Part shown: positions 6,985 through 17,024 of the stretch, piece after piece
How the letters are laid out: each line of letters starts with the position of its first letter
How positions within the stretch are numbered: position 1 is the stretch's first letter
Assembly: GCA_051746205.1 (NCBI GenBank)
Contig: JBNJEU010000019.1
Coordinates: 1-32,413 of the forward strand
Length of the DNA stretch: 32,413 nucleotides
Reading direction: 5' to 3'
DNA from: Thiohalospira sp051746205
Lineage (GTDB): Bacteria; Pseudomonadota; Gammaproteobacteria; Thiohalospirales; Thiohalospiraceae
Position numbers and translations under genes: made by a program
The notes under the pieces: generated by a model
Databases searched by the model: none
Told to the model about the DNA's origin: nothing
The model's input: only the letters and a program-made list of their open reading frames with translations

Positions 6985-8946
6985 CTACAGCACGTAGACG
7001 ATGAACAGAGCCAGCAGGCCGATCATCATCGCGAAGGCATAGTGATAGAGAAAACCGGACTGGACATGACGGAACGTCGTCGCCATCCAGCCCACCGCTC
7101 GGGCGGCGCCATTGACGATCCAGCCGTCGATGAGGCGCACGTCGCCCACTCGCCACAGCAGCCGGCCGAGACCTCGGGCGCCGCCGCCAAAGGCAACCTC
7201 GTTGAAATCGTCGAAGCCGTACTTGCGCTCCAGCACCACCCGGATCGGCCGCAGCCGCTCCGCGATGACGGCCGGGATATCGGTCCGTTTCATGTACAGG
7301 AACCACGCGGCCAGCACCCCGAGAAGCGCCAGGTAGACCGCCGGGGCCTGGAAGCCGTGGATGACGAAACTCACCACCCCGTGGAAGTGCGAGCCGACCT
7401 TTGCCAGGGTGTCATGGGCCGGGTCCACATGGATCGCGTTGGCGAAGAAGTCGCCGAACAGCATCGGCCCGACGTAGATCGCGCCGATGACCACCGACGG
7501 AATGGCCAGCATCACCAGCGGCACGGTCACCACCTTCGGCGACTCATGCAGATGCGAGCGAGTATGCTCGTCCATCCGCTCCTGGCCATGGAAGACCAGG
7601 AAGAACATCCGGAATGTGTAGAGCGCGGTGATGAAGACCCCGATGAGCAGTGCGATGTAGGCCGCGTTGCTGCCGAACACGTCCGAGTAGCCCACCGATT
7701 CGATGATGGCGTCCTTGGAGAAGAAGCCGGCGAAACCCGGGAAACCGATCAGCGCCAGCGCACCGACCAGCATGGTCCAGTAGGTCACCGGCATGTACTT
7801 CTTCAGGCCGCCCATGCGCTGCATGTTCTGCTCGTGGTGCATGGCGATGATCACCGAGCCGGCGGCGAGGAACAGCAGCGCCTTGAAGAAGGCGTGGGTC
7901 ATCAGGTGGAAGACCCCCGCAGCGTAGGCCGAGGCGCCCAGCGCCGCGGTCATGTAGCCGAGCTGCGACAGGGTCGAGTAGGCGACCACGCGCTTGATGT
8001 CGTTCTGCACCAGCCCCAGCAGGCCCATGAACAGCGCCGTGATGGCCCCGATGATCAATACCACGGAGAGCGCCACCTCGGAGAGCTCGTACAGCGGCGA
8101 CATCCGCGCGACCATGAAGATACCGGCGGTCACCATGGTCGCCGCGTGGATCAGGGCGGAGATGGGCGTGGGGCCCTCCATGGAATCGGGCAGCCAGACG
8201 TGCAGCGGCACCTGGGCCGACTTGCCCATGGCGCCGATGAACAGCAGGATTCCGATGACCGTCATCAACTGCCATTCAAGGCCGGGGATGATCTCGATGC
8301 CGAGGTTTGCCATCTGCGGCGCGGCGTCGAAGACGTCGTAGTAATCGAGGCTGTTGAAGTACATCAGCACCGCGGCGATTCCGAGCAGGAAGCCGAAGTC
8401 GCCGACGCGGTTGACCAGGAACGCCTTGAGGTTGGCATAGATGGCGGTCGGACGCGTGTACCAGAAACCGATGAGCAGATAGGAGACGAGCCCCACGGCC
8501 TCCCAGCCGAAGAACAGCTGGAAGAAGTTGTTTGCCATCACCAGCATCAGCATGGAGAAGGTGAACAGCGACAGGTAGCTGAAGAAGCGCTTGTAACCGG
8601 GGTCCTCGTGCATGTAGCCGATGGTGTAGATGTGCACCATCAGCGACACGAAGGTCACCACCACCATCATCATCGCGGTGAGGTTGTCCACCAGGAAGCC
8701 GATCTCGAAACGGATCCCGTCGCTTTCCAGCCACTTGTAGACCGTTTCGTTGTAGGGCGCGGCGCCGTCGATGACGTGGTGCTTGAAGACCCAGAACGAG
8801 AGGACCGTGGCGACGCCCACCCCGAGGATGGTCACCCAGTGGGCCATGGAACGGCTGATGACGCGTCCGAAGACACCGGCGATGATCGCGCCGATCAGCG
8901 GTGCCAGGACGATGGCGAGATAGACATTTTGCATGGAATCGGCCAC
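6985..8946 (-). CDS. nuoL: NADH-quinone oxidoreductase subunit L
   Basis: NuoL is the distal proton-pumping subunit of complex I; its long lateral helix braces the membrane arm. In the 653-residue product Glu149 (FFGWEAVGLVSYLLIGFW), Asp183 (NRVGDFGFLLG) and Lys242 (GKSAQVPLHVWLPDSMEGPTP) are the conserved charged residues of the proton path. The C-terminal third holds the lateral helix and last membrane segment. The GTG at 8946 has AAGGGAT at good spacing and was preferred. An ATG four codons later (8934) lacks a ribosome-binding site. The gene begins four bases after nuoK ends. Confidence 0.97.
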   Translation of the reverse strand: MADSMQNVYLAIVLAPLIGAIIAGVFGRVISRSMAHWVTILGVGVATVLSFWVFKHHVIDGAAPYNETVYKWLESDGIRFEIGFLVDNLTAMMMVVVTFVSLMVHIYTIGYMHEDPGYKRFFSYLSLFTFSMLMLVMANNFFQLFFGWEAVGLVSYLLIGFWYTRPTAIYANLKAFLVNRVGDFGFLLGIAAVLMYFNSLDYYDVFDAAPQMANLGIEIIPGLEWQLMTVIGILLFIGAMGKSAQVPLHVWLPDSMEGPTPISALIHAATMVTAGIFMVARMSPLYELSEVALSVVLIIGAITALFMGLLGLVQNDIKRVVAYSTLSQLGYMTAALGASAYAAGVFHLMTHAFFKALLFLAAGSVIIAMHHEQNMQRMGGLKKYMPVTYWTMLVGALALIGFPGFAGFFSKDAIIESVGYSDVFGSNAAYIALLIGVFITALYTFRMFFLVFHGQERMDEHTRSHLHESPKVVTVPLVMLAIPSVVIGAIYVGPMLFGDFFANAIHVDPAHDTLAKVGSHFHGVVSFVIHGFQAPAVYLALLGVLAAWFLYMKRTDIPAVIAERLRPIRVVLERKYGFDDFNEVAFGGGARGLGRLLWRVGDVRLIDGWIVNGAARAVGWMATTFRHVQSGFLYHYAFAMMIGLLALFIVYVL

Positions 8947-8950
8947 GGCG

Positions 8951-9256
8951 CTATCCCTTCAACGAGTCCAGGTCGGCGACATTGATGGTGTTCCGGTTAC
9001 GGAACAGCACCACGAGGATGGCCAGCCCGATGGCTGCCTCGGCTGCCGCCACGGTGAGAATGAAGAAGACGAAGATCTGCCCGGCCGCATCGCCCAGATA
9101 ATGCGAGAAGGCGATGAAGTTCATGTTGACGGCCAGCAGCATCAACTCGATGGACATCAACAGGATGAGCACATTTTTCCTGTTCAGCACGATCCCGGCC
9201 ATGGAGAGGCCGAACAGGATCGCGCTCAGTATCAGGTAGTCGGACAGCGCTATCAT
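8951..9256 (-). CDS. nuoK: NADH-quinone oxidoreductase subunit K
   Basis: NuoK is a small membrane-arm subunit of complex I with three helices and two membrane glutamates that take part in proton transfer. Here they are Glu37 (MSIELMLLAVNMNF) and Glu73 (AAAEAAIGLAILVVLFR). At 101 residues it has the family's normal length. It is separated from nuoJ by 69 bp, the longest gap within the operon, and from nuoL by only four. Confidence 0.96.
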   Translation of the reverse strand: MIALSDYLILSAILFGLSMAGIVLNRKNVLILLMSIELMLLAVNMNFIAFSHYLGDAAGQIFVFFILTVAAAEAAIGLAILVVLFRNRNTINVADLDSLKG

Positions 9257-9325
9257 TACCCTACCCCGTCTTGGTGGCCGCCGGTCGATGCGGCCATCGG
9301 ATTGATTGATTCCCCGTCGGGATCG
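9257..9325 (-). other. Spacer between nuoJ and nuoK with a hairpin
   Basis: This 69-nt gap carries TGGCCGC / GCGGCCA (9275-9281 and 9290-9296), a seven-base-pair stem with an eight-base loop, and three copies of GATT in tandem (9301-9312 region). There is no U-tract, so it does not look like a terminator. A role in mRNA processing between the two genes is possible but unproven. No coding frame is seen. Confidence 0.4.
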
Positions 9326-9937
9326 TCAGAGGGTGTTCTTCCGACGTTCCTCGTCGTCCAGAACGCGGAGACGATCGCCCTTGCGAACCGCGATCTGCTG
9401 GTCCGGATCCTGCTTCTTGCTGTTGGGCCGCCGTCGCAATGCCAGGCTGATGGCAGCGATGATGGCGACCAGCAGGATCACGGCCGCGAGCTCGAACGGA
9501 TAGACATAGACCGTGTAGAGCACGCGGCCCAGCTCGGCGGTATTGCTGTAGCCGGAACCGGCCCGCTCGGGGGCGGCGATCTGCCCGAGGCCGAAGGTCT
9601 CGGGGCCGACCACCATGCCCATCATCACCACCACCAGAACCGCAACCACCCCGGCCACCGGCAGGAAGCGGATGAACCCCTCGCGCAACGGCGCCAGATT
9701 GATGTCCAGCATCATCACCACAAAGAGGAACAGCACCATCACAGCGCCGACATAGACCAGCACCAGGGTGATGGCCAGGAATTCCGCCTCCAGCATCAGC
9801 CACAGCCCGGCTGCCGAGAAGAACGTCAGCACCAGAAACATGGCCGCGTGCACGGGGTTGCGCACGGTGATCACGGCCAGCGCCGAGAGCAGCATGATGG
9901 CCGCGAAAAAGTAGAAGATCCCTTGCTCAAAGGACAT
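9326..9937 (-). CDS. nuoJ: NADH-quinone oxidoreductase subunit J
   Basis: NuoJ is a five-helix subunit near the quinone end of the complex I membrane arm. The third helix, LVLVYVGAVMVLFLFVVMML near residues 57-76, is the conserved segment that forms a pi-bulge and couples quinone chemistry to proton pumping. The protein is 203 residues long; after the last helix it has a basic, charged tail (RRRPNSKKQDPDQQ onwards) of about 40 residues. It follows nuoI by 29 bp. Confidence 0.96.
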   Translation of the reverse strand: MSFEQGIFYFFAAIMLLSALAVITVRNPVHAAMFLVLTFFSAAGLWLMLEAEFLAITLVLVYVGAVMVLFLFVVMMLDINLAPLREGFIRFLPVAGVVAVLVVVMMGMVVGPETFGLGQIAAPERAGSGYSNTAELGRVLYTVYVYPFELAAVILLVAIIAAISLALRRRPNSKKQDPDQQIAVRKGDRLRVLDDEERRKNTL

Positions 9938-9966
9938 GAATCGTATTCCCGAACTTGTTTGACCAG

Positions 9967-10455
9967 TTACCGATACGGGGCATCTTGTGCCCGATCGGCC
10001 GCAATCTGCTCTTCATACTTGTCACCGATGGCCAGCAGCTCCTGCTTGGTCTTCAGCAGCTCGCCACGGGATTCGGCATGGTACTCGAAAACCCGCGTCT
10101 CGACGATAGAATCCACCGGGCACGACTCTTCGCAGTAGCCACAGAAGATGCACTTCGACAGGTCGATGTCGTAGCGCGTCGTCCGGCGAGTGCCGTCATC
10201 CCGCTCGTCCGACTCGATGGTGATGGCCAGGGCCGGACAGACGGCCTCGCAGAGTTTGCAGGCAATGCACCGCTCTTCCCCATTGGGATAGCGACGCAGC
10301 GCGTGCAGCCCCCGGAAACGGTTGGACTGCGGCGTCTTTTCCTCGGGGTAGATGACCGTGACCTTGCGATCGAAAAAACGTCGACCGGTCAGACGCATCC
10401 CCTTGAGCAGCTCGAGGAGGAAGAGGCTTTTGAAGAAACGGTTGAAAGCATTCAT
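9967..10455 (-). CDS. nuoI: NADH-quinone oxidoreductase subunit I (two [4Fe-4S])
   Basis: NuoI is a ferredoxin-like subunit of the peripheral arm that carries clusters N6a and N6b and passes electrons toward NuoB. The two motifs are complete: Cys63, 66, 69 and 73 in CIACKLCEAVCP, and Cys102, 105, 108 and 112 in CIFCGYCEESCP. An N-terminal amphipathic helix (FNRFFKSLFLLELLKGM) would dock it to the membrane. The length of 162 residues is typical. It begins 20 bp after nuoH. Confidence 0.97.
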   Translation of the reverse strand: MNAFNRFFKSLFLLELLKGMRLTGRRFFDRKVTVIYPEEKTPQSNRFRGLHALRRYPNGEERCIACKLCEAVCPALAITIESDERDDGTRRTTRYDIDLSKCIFCGYCEESCPVDSIVETRVFEYHAESRGELLKTKQELLAIGDKYEEQIAADRAQDAPYR

Positions 10456-10475
10456 AGGGATTCAGACTCCCGACG

Positions 10476-11534
10476 TCAGACGCCGTCGAACCAGGGCCCG
10501 AGACCCATGAGGATGAAGGCACCGAGTACCGCGATCCAGAAGATCGTGACCGGAATCAGGATCTTCCACCCCAGACGCATGAGCTGGTCGTAGCGATACC
10601 GGGGGAAGGTGGCACGCGACCACAGGAACAGAAGCATGAAGAACGCGGTCTTCGCCAGCAGCCAGACGATGTCCGGTACCCAGGCGAAGGCCGACTCCAG
10701 CCCCGGGATCCCCTCGAACGGCGAATGCCACCCGCCGAAGAAGAACAGCGCCGTGAGCAGCGAGATCAGGATCATGTTGGCGTATTCGGCCAGGAAGAAG
10801 ACCGCGAACGCCATGCCCGAGTATTCCACGTGGAAACCGGCGACGATCTCCGACTCCCCTTCGGCCAGGTCGAACGGTGCCCGGTTGGTCTCGGCAAGGC
10901 CGGCGATGAAGTAGACCACCAGCAACGGCAGCAACGGCAACCAGAACCAGTGCAGAATGCTCCCCTGCTGGGCCTGGACCAGTTCCATCAGGTTCAGACT
11001 GCCGGCGGCCATGACCACCCCGACCAGGGCGAAGCCCATGGCGATCTCGTAGGAGACCACCTGTGCCGCTGAGCGCATGGAACCGAGGAAAGCATACTTG
11101 GAGTTGGAGGCCCAGCCGGCCAGGATAATGCCGTACACCCCCATGGAGGTGATGGCCAGGATGTAAAGGATGCCGGCGTCGACGTTGGTGACGTACAGCC
11201 CCTCACTGAACGGGATCACCGCCCACGCCGCCAGCGCGGGACCCATGGCCAGGATCGGGCTGAGCAGAAAGAGAAAGCGGTTGGAGCCGGTGGGCAGCAC
11301 GATCTCCTTGAACATCAGCTTCAGGGCGTCAGCGATGGGCTGCAGGAGCCCGCGCGGACCAACGTGCAGTGGCCCGGTCCGGACCTGCATGAAGCCGATG
11401 ATCTTGCGCTCGGCGTAGGTGTAATAGGCCACGGCCACCATCAGCGGCACCAGCAGCACCGTGATCTTGACCAGGATGACCAAGGCGGTCTGGACCCCAG
11501 CGGGCAGTCCGAGGGCTTCGAAGAGCTCAACCAT
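10476..11534 (-). CDS. nuoH: NADH-quinone oxidoreductase subunit H
   Basis: NuoH is the membrane subunit that forms the quinone channel at the junction with the peripheral arm. The 352-residue product has eight membrane helices. It contains the conserved loop ETNRAPFDLAEGESEIVAGFHVEYSG in short form (FDLAEGESEIVAGF near residues 215-228), whose acidic residues link quinone reduction to pumping. The frame stays open to 11573, but that would overlap nuoG. The ATG at 11534 has AGGAG upstream and gives a normal N-terminus (MVELFEALGL), leaving a 19-bp gap after nuoG. Confidence 0.95.
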   Translation of the reverse strand: MVELFEALGLPAGVQTALVILVKITVLLVPLMVAVAYYTYAERKIIGFMQVRTGPLHVGPRGLLQPIADALKLMFKEIVLPTGSNRFLFLLSPILAMGPALAAWAVIPFSEGLYVTNVDAGILYILAITSMGVYGIILAGWASNSKYAFLGSMRSAAQVVSYEIAMGFALVGVVMAAGSLNLMELVQAQQGSILHWFWLPLLPLLVVYFIAGLAETNRAPFDLAEGESEIVAGFHVEYSGMAFAVFFLAEYANMILISLLTALFFFGGWHSPFEGIPGLESAFAWVPDIVWLLAKTAFFMLLFLWSRATFPRYRYDQLMRLGWKILIPVTIFWIAVLGAFILMGLGPWFDGV

Positions 11535-11553
11535 TCCGGTTCCCACTCCTGCG

Positions 11554-13917
11554 TTAGTTCTTCGCCAGCTCAACCGGCCCGTGGCCGGCTCCGAGCCCCA
11601 TGGACGTCGGCAGCCCCGCGGGCAGCCAGACGCAGTTATCCGGTACGCGTTCGTCGATGACGACCTCGACCTTCACCTCGCCGTCACCCTGGCGGACGGT
11701 GATCTCGCCTCCTTCGGCGACACCGTGGCGCTCGGCCTCGGTCCGGCTCATTGCGACGCCGGGGTGGTACGCATCGGCGGTGTGCTGCAACGGGCCGGCG
11801 CGTCGCACCAGGCCGTCCACGCCGTAGATGGGCAGGTCGGCGATGCGCCAGACGCCTTCAGCGATCGAGGCCAGGTCTTCGGGGGCCTGCCAGGACGGAC
11901 GAGAACCGAGGTCCATCCCGCTGCACTGCGCCTCCAGTTCGCCGCGCACGTCGTCGGTAGTGACGTGGTCGAAGCCGGAAAGGCCGAGCACATTACCGAA
12001 AACGCGCAAAATTTTCCAGGTGGGACGCGCCTCGCCGGGCGGTTCGGCCGCCGCACGCATCCCCTGCCAGCGCCCCTCGATGTTCACGTAGGTACCAGCG
12101 GTCTCGCCCCAGGCGGTACCCGGGAGGATGATGTCGGCCAGTTCACGCATGTTCGCGTCGGCGAATGGTCCCACCGCGATGACCAGCTCGGCGGCCTCCA
12201 GAGCGGCCTTCAGGGCCCCGGAGGCGGCCACGTCGTCGATTTCGCTGCCGATGAGCAGGTAGGCCTTTGCCGGTTCGGCGACCATGGCGGCGGCATTGTG
12301 GCCGCTCTTGCCCGGCTGACCGCACGGGCCGCGATGCGGGATCGCGCCGGCGAGCCAGGCGCCGGGGCTGTTACCACCCAGGGGCAATTCACCGTAGTGG
12401 GCCCCGGCCAGCCCGGCGACCAGACCGGCCAGACTCCGGATGCGGGCGGCGTCCGGGGCGTTCAGCGCCTGCTGACCGAGTACCACCAGGCGGTTCTTTC
12501 CGGCGGTCAGTGCTTCGGCCACGGCTGCCTCGTCCGAGCTCGGTGTCGCCGGCGCCAGCGCATCGAAGCCGGCGGGCATTTCTCCGCCGGTCTTCTTCGC
12601 CAGCGCCACGGCCACGCCGGCCAGATGCCGGGCCAGATTGCGCGGATCATCCACCAGATGCGTGGCGAGCGGGATGGTCGCTTCGCTGTTCATACCCTCG
12701 ATGGCCGCGACTCGCCCCCCCTTCAGGGCAGCCTTGCGCAGACGGTGATTCAGCAGCGGCTGGTCCTTGCGCAGGTTACCGCCGACAATCACGGCACCAT
12801 CGATGTTTTCCAGCTCCGCAATGGACAGTCCCAGGCTCGGCGGATTCGGGCGACGCGCATCGTCGGAGAAGTCCTGCTGCTGCAGGCGATGATCGATGTT
12901 GCCGCTGCCGAGGCCACGGGTGACCTTCTGTGCCAGGTAGGCCTCCTCCAGGGTCGCCGACGGCGACACCAGGGTCGCCAGAGCGTCACCACCGTGCTCG
13001 CCGAGCACCGCCTTGAGGCGGGTGCCGACGGCCTCCAGGGCGCTGTTCCAGTCCAGCGGCCGCAGCTGGCCGCCGTCGTCGCGCGCCATCGGCGCGGTCA
13101 CGCGGTCGACGTGGTCCAGGCCGGTGTAGCTGAACCGTTCGCGATCGGCGATCCAGGTCTCGTTCACCGCCTCGTTGTCCCGCGCCACGACGCGCATCAG
13201 CTCACCGCGCAGACTCTCCAGACGCACGTTGGCACCAACACAGTCATGGGCGGCGATGCCGTCCTGACCGCTCAGCTCCCACGGCCGCGCGTGGTAACGG
13301 AACGGCTTCGAGGTCAGCGCGCCAACCGGACAGATATCGATGATGTTGCCGGAGAGTTCGGAGTCCACACTGTCCTCGATGTAGGTTCCGATCTCGGTAT
13401 GCTCGCCCCGGCCGACCGCGCCCATCTCGCGAACCCCCGCGATCTCGTCACCGAAACGCACGCAACGGGTGCAGTGGATGCACCGGGTCATCTCGGTGGC
13501 AATGAGCGGGCCGATGTCGTGATCCTCGACCACGCGCTTGGGTTCGTCGTAGCGCGAGAAACTCCGGCCATAGCCCATGGCCATTTCCTGCAGATCGCAC
13601 TCGCCGCCCTGGTCGCAGATGGGGCAGTCCAGCGGGTGGTTGATGAGCAGAAACTCCATCACCCCCTTCTGCGCCCCCAGCGCCCGCGAGGACTGGGTGA
13701 ATACCCGCATGCCGTCGGTTACCGGCGTCGCACACGCGGGCAGCGGTTTCGGCGCCTTCTCCACTTCCACCAGGCACATGCGACAGTTGGCCGCCACCGA
13801 CAGCTTCTTGTGGTAGCAGAAACGCGGGATGGTGATCCCGGCTTCATCGGCGGCCTCGATCAGCATCTGGCCGTCTTGGGCCTTGATGGGAATGCCGTTG
13901 ATTTCGATATCGACCAT
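11554..13917 (-). CDS. nuoG: NADH-quinone oxidoreductase subunit G
   Basis: NuoG is the large iron-sulfur subunit of the peripheral arm. Ligands are visible for N1b (Cys34, 45, 48, 62), N5 (His94, Cys98, 101, 107) and N4 (Cys146, 149, 152, 196). The remainder is a molybdopterin-oxidoreductase-like domain without an evident cofactor. The four cysteines for the extra N7 cluster found in E. coli are not seen; only one Cys remains near residue 225. The product is 787 residues, shorter than the E. coli protein of about 900. The ATG at 13917 has AGGCGAG upstream and gives MVDIEINGIPIKAQDG; the longer open frame to 13965 overlaps nuoF and is not supported. Confidence 0.95.
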   Translation of the reverse strand: MVDIEINGIPIKAQDGQMLIEAADEAGITIPRFCYHKKLSVAANCRMCLVEVEKAPKPLPACATPVTDGMRVFTQSSRALGAQKGVMEFLLINHPLDCPICDQGGECDLQEMAMGYGRSFSRYDEPKRVVEDHDIGPLIATEMTRCIHCTRCVRFGDEIAGVREMGAVGRGEHTEIGTYIEDSVDSELSGNIIDICPVGALTSKPFRYHARPWELSGQDGIAAHDCVGANVRLESLRGELMRVVARDNEAVNETWIADRERFSYTGLDHVDRVTAPMARDDGGQLRPLDWNSALEAVGTRLKAVLGEHGGDALATLVSPSATLEEAYLAQKVTRGLGSGNIDHRLQQQDFSDDARRPNPPSLGLSIAELENIDGAVIVGGNLRKDQPLLNHRLRKAALKGGRVAAIEGMNSEATIPLATHLVDDPRNLARHLAGVAVALAKKTGGEMPAGFDALAPATPSSDEAAVAEALTAGKNRLVVLGQQALNAPDAARIRSLAGLVAGLAGAHYGELPLGGNSPGAWLAGAIPHRGPCGQPGKSGHNAAAMVAEPAKAYLLIGSEIDDVAASGALKAALEAAELVIAVGPFADANMRELADIILPGTAWGETAGTYVNIEGRWQGMRAAAEPPGEARPTWKILRVFGNVLGLSGFDHVTTDDVRGELEAQCSGMDLGSRPSWQAPEDLASIAEGVWRIADLPIYGVDGLVRRAGPLQHTADAYHPGVAMSRTEAERHGVAEGGEITVRQGDGEVKVEVVIDERVPDNCVWLPAGLPTSMGLGAGHGPVELAKN

Positions 13918-13943
13918 GGTCTCGCCTATTCGTTGCCGGCCGC

Positions 13944-15218
<1,275 letters not shown>

Positions 15219-15276
15219 CTCTCGCTCCACTCGCCGGTTCAATCCGCGGATTGAACTGCCGTCCGAGACTCGCGTC

Positions 15277-15774
15277 TCAGTCGAGTTGATCCAGGATCTC
15301 GTCCACCCGTTCGGGGGTCAGATTTTCGTAGTACTGATGTCCAAGCAGGAAAACGGGCGCGCCGGCGCAGGCGCCGAGGCATTCCACTTCCTTCAGCGTG
15401 AAACGCCCGTCGGGGGTGGTTTCGCCGAAGCCGATGCCGAGCCGCTTCTTCAGGTGATCGACAATGCGATCCGACCCGCAGAGCATGCAGGAAACGTTGG
15501 TGCACATGGCGATCTTGTGCCGGCCCACCGGCTCCAGCTCGTACATCGAATAGAAGGTGGCGACCTCGAAGGCGGCGATGGCCGGCTGTTCCAGGTATTC
15601 GGCCACGGCCTCGACCAGGTCGTCGGTCAGCCAGCCCCCGTTCTGCTCCTGGGCGATCTCGAGGGCGGGCATCAGCGCGCCCCGCTTCCAGTCGGCCGGG
15701 TACTGGGCCACCTTGCGGTCGATCGCCTCGCGCGACGCCTCGGTTAACAGATGCAGTTTGCTCTCGGCGCTCAC
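15277..15774 (-). CDS. nuoE: NADH-quinone oxidoreductase subunit E ([2Fe-2S])
   Basis: NuoE is the 24-kDa-type subunit holding cluster N1a beside the flavin. Its ligands Cys91, Cys96, Cys132 and Cys136 are present (MCTNVSCMLCG and ECLGACAGAP). The length of 165 residues equals that of E. coli NuoE. The start is a GTG at 15774 that overlaps the TGA stop of nuoD as GTGA, which indicates translational coupling. The same frame runs open to 16131 inside nuoD, but that extension has no family similarity. Confidence 0.95.
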   Translation of the reverse strand: MSAESKLHLLTEASREAIDRKVAQYPADWKRGALMPALEIAQEQNGGWLTDDLVEAVAEYLEQPAIAAFEVATFYSMYELEPVGRHKIAMCTNVSCMLCGSDRIVDHLKKRLGIGFGETTPDGRFTLKEVECLGACAGAPVFLLGHQYYENLTPERVDEILDQLD

Positions 15775-17024
15775 CGGTCCACCTCCCCGAACACGATATC
15801 CTGGGTCCCGATCACGGCCACGACGTCGGCCAGCATGTGGCCGCGAGTCATCTCGTCCAGGGCCGACAGGTGGACGAAGCCCGGGGCGCGGATCTTCATG
15901 CGGTACGGCTTGTTGGCCCCATCGGAGACCAGATAGATCCCGAACTCGCCCTTGGGATGCTCCACCGAGGCGTAGGCCTCGCCCTCCGGCACCAGGTAGC
16001 CCTCGCTGAAGAGCTTGAAGTGGTGGATGAGTGCCTCCATGTCGCCCTTCATCTCCTCGCGCTTCGGCGGGGCGACCTTGTGGTCCTCGACCATCACCGG
16101 GCCGGGGTTGTTCCGCAGCCAGTCGACACACTGCTTGATGATGCGGTTGGACTGGCGCATCTCCTCGATCCGGACCAGATAGCGGTCATAGCTGTCACCG
16201 TTGGTCCCCACCGGGATGTCGAAGTCGAGCTGGTCGTAGACCTCGTACGGCTGGTTCTTGCGCAGGTCCCAGGCGACCCCGGAACCGCGCAGCATCGGCC
16301 CGGTAAAGCCCAGCGCCTTGGCGCGCTCCGCCGAAACCGGGGCGATGTCCACCGTCCGCTGCTTCCAGATCCGGTTCTCGGTGAGCAGTGTCTCGTACTC
16401 GTCCACGCGCCCGTCGAAGCGTTCGGTGAAGGCTTCCAGGAAGTCCAGCAGCGACCCCTCGCGGGTCTCGTTGAGGGCGTTCACCTGGGCCTCGTTGTGC
16501 CACTTCGAGGCCTCGTACTTCGGCATGCGCTCCGGCAGGTCGCGGTAGACGCCGCCCGGACGGTAGTAGGCCGCGTGCAGCCGGGCGCCAGAGACCGCCT
16601 CGTAGCAGTCCATGAGCTCCTCGCGCTCGCGGAAGCAGTAGAGGAAGATGCTCATGGCGCCGATGTCCAGTCCATGGGCACCGAGCCACATCAGATGGTT
16701 CAGGATCCGGGTGATCTCGTCGAACATCACCCGGATGTACTGAGCCCGGATCGGCGGGGTCACACCGAGCAGCTTCTCGATGGCCATCACGTAGGCGTGT
16801 TCGTTGGCCATCATCGAGACGTAGTCCAGGCGGTCCATGTAGGGAACCGACTGGTTGAACGGCTTGGTTTCGGCCAGCTTCTCGGTGGCGCGATGGAGCA
16901 GGCCCACATGGGGGTCGGCACGGTCGATGACCTCGCCGTCCATCTCCAGAACCAGTCGCAGCACGCCGTGGGCGGCCGGGTGCTGAGGCCCGAAATTGAG
17001 GGTGTAGTTGCGAATCTCGGGCAT
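15771..17024 (-). CDS. nuoD: NADH-quinone oxidoreductase subunit D (49 kDa type)
   Basis: NuoD forms the quinone-reduction site together with NuoB. The 417-residue protein begins NYTLNFGPQHPAAHGVLRL. His19, and Tyr68 in YMDRLDYVSMM, correspond to the two residues that hold the quinone headgroup in related enzymes. It is separate from nuoC, unlike the fused NuoCD of E. coli. The ATG shares its A with the TGA of nuoC, and its own TGA overlaps the nuoE GTG, so nuoC-D-E are tightly coupled. Confidence 0.97.
   Translation of the reverse strand: MPEIRNYTLNFGPQHPAAHGVLRLVLEMDGEVIDRADPHVGLLHRATEKLAETKPFNQSVPYMDRLDYVSMMANEHAYVMAIEKLLGVTPPIRAQYIRVMFDEITRILNHLMWLGAHGLDIGAMSIFLYCFREREELMDCYEAVSGARLHAAYYRPGGVYRDLPERMPKYEASKWHNEAQVNALNETREGSLLDFLEAFTERFDGRVDEYETLLTENRIWKQRTVDIAPVSAERAKALGFTGPMLRGSGVAWDLRKNQPYEVYDQLDFDIPVGTNGDSYDRYLVRIEEMRQSNRIIKQCVDWLRNNPGPVMVEDHKVAPPKREEMKGDMEALIHHFKLFSEGYLVPEGEAYASVEHPKGEFGIYLVSDGANKPYRMKIRAPGFVHLSALDEMTRGHMLADVVAVIGTQDIVFGEVDR

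Noticed and set aside
7042..8985. 647-codon plus-strand frame opposite nuoL
   Set aside because: Antisense to a clearly conserved subunit; the translation is rich in His, Asp and Arg and has no recognisable fold.
15775..16131. N-terminal extension of the nuoE frame into nuoD
   Set aside because: The extra 119 codons are out of frame within nuoD and have no similarity to NuoE; the GTGA junction gives a normal-length product.
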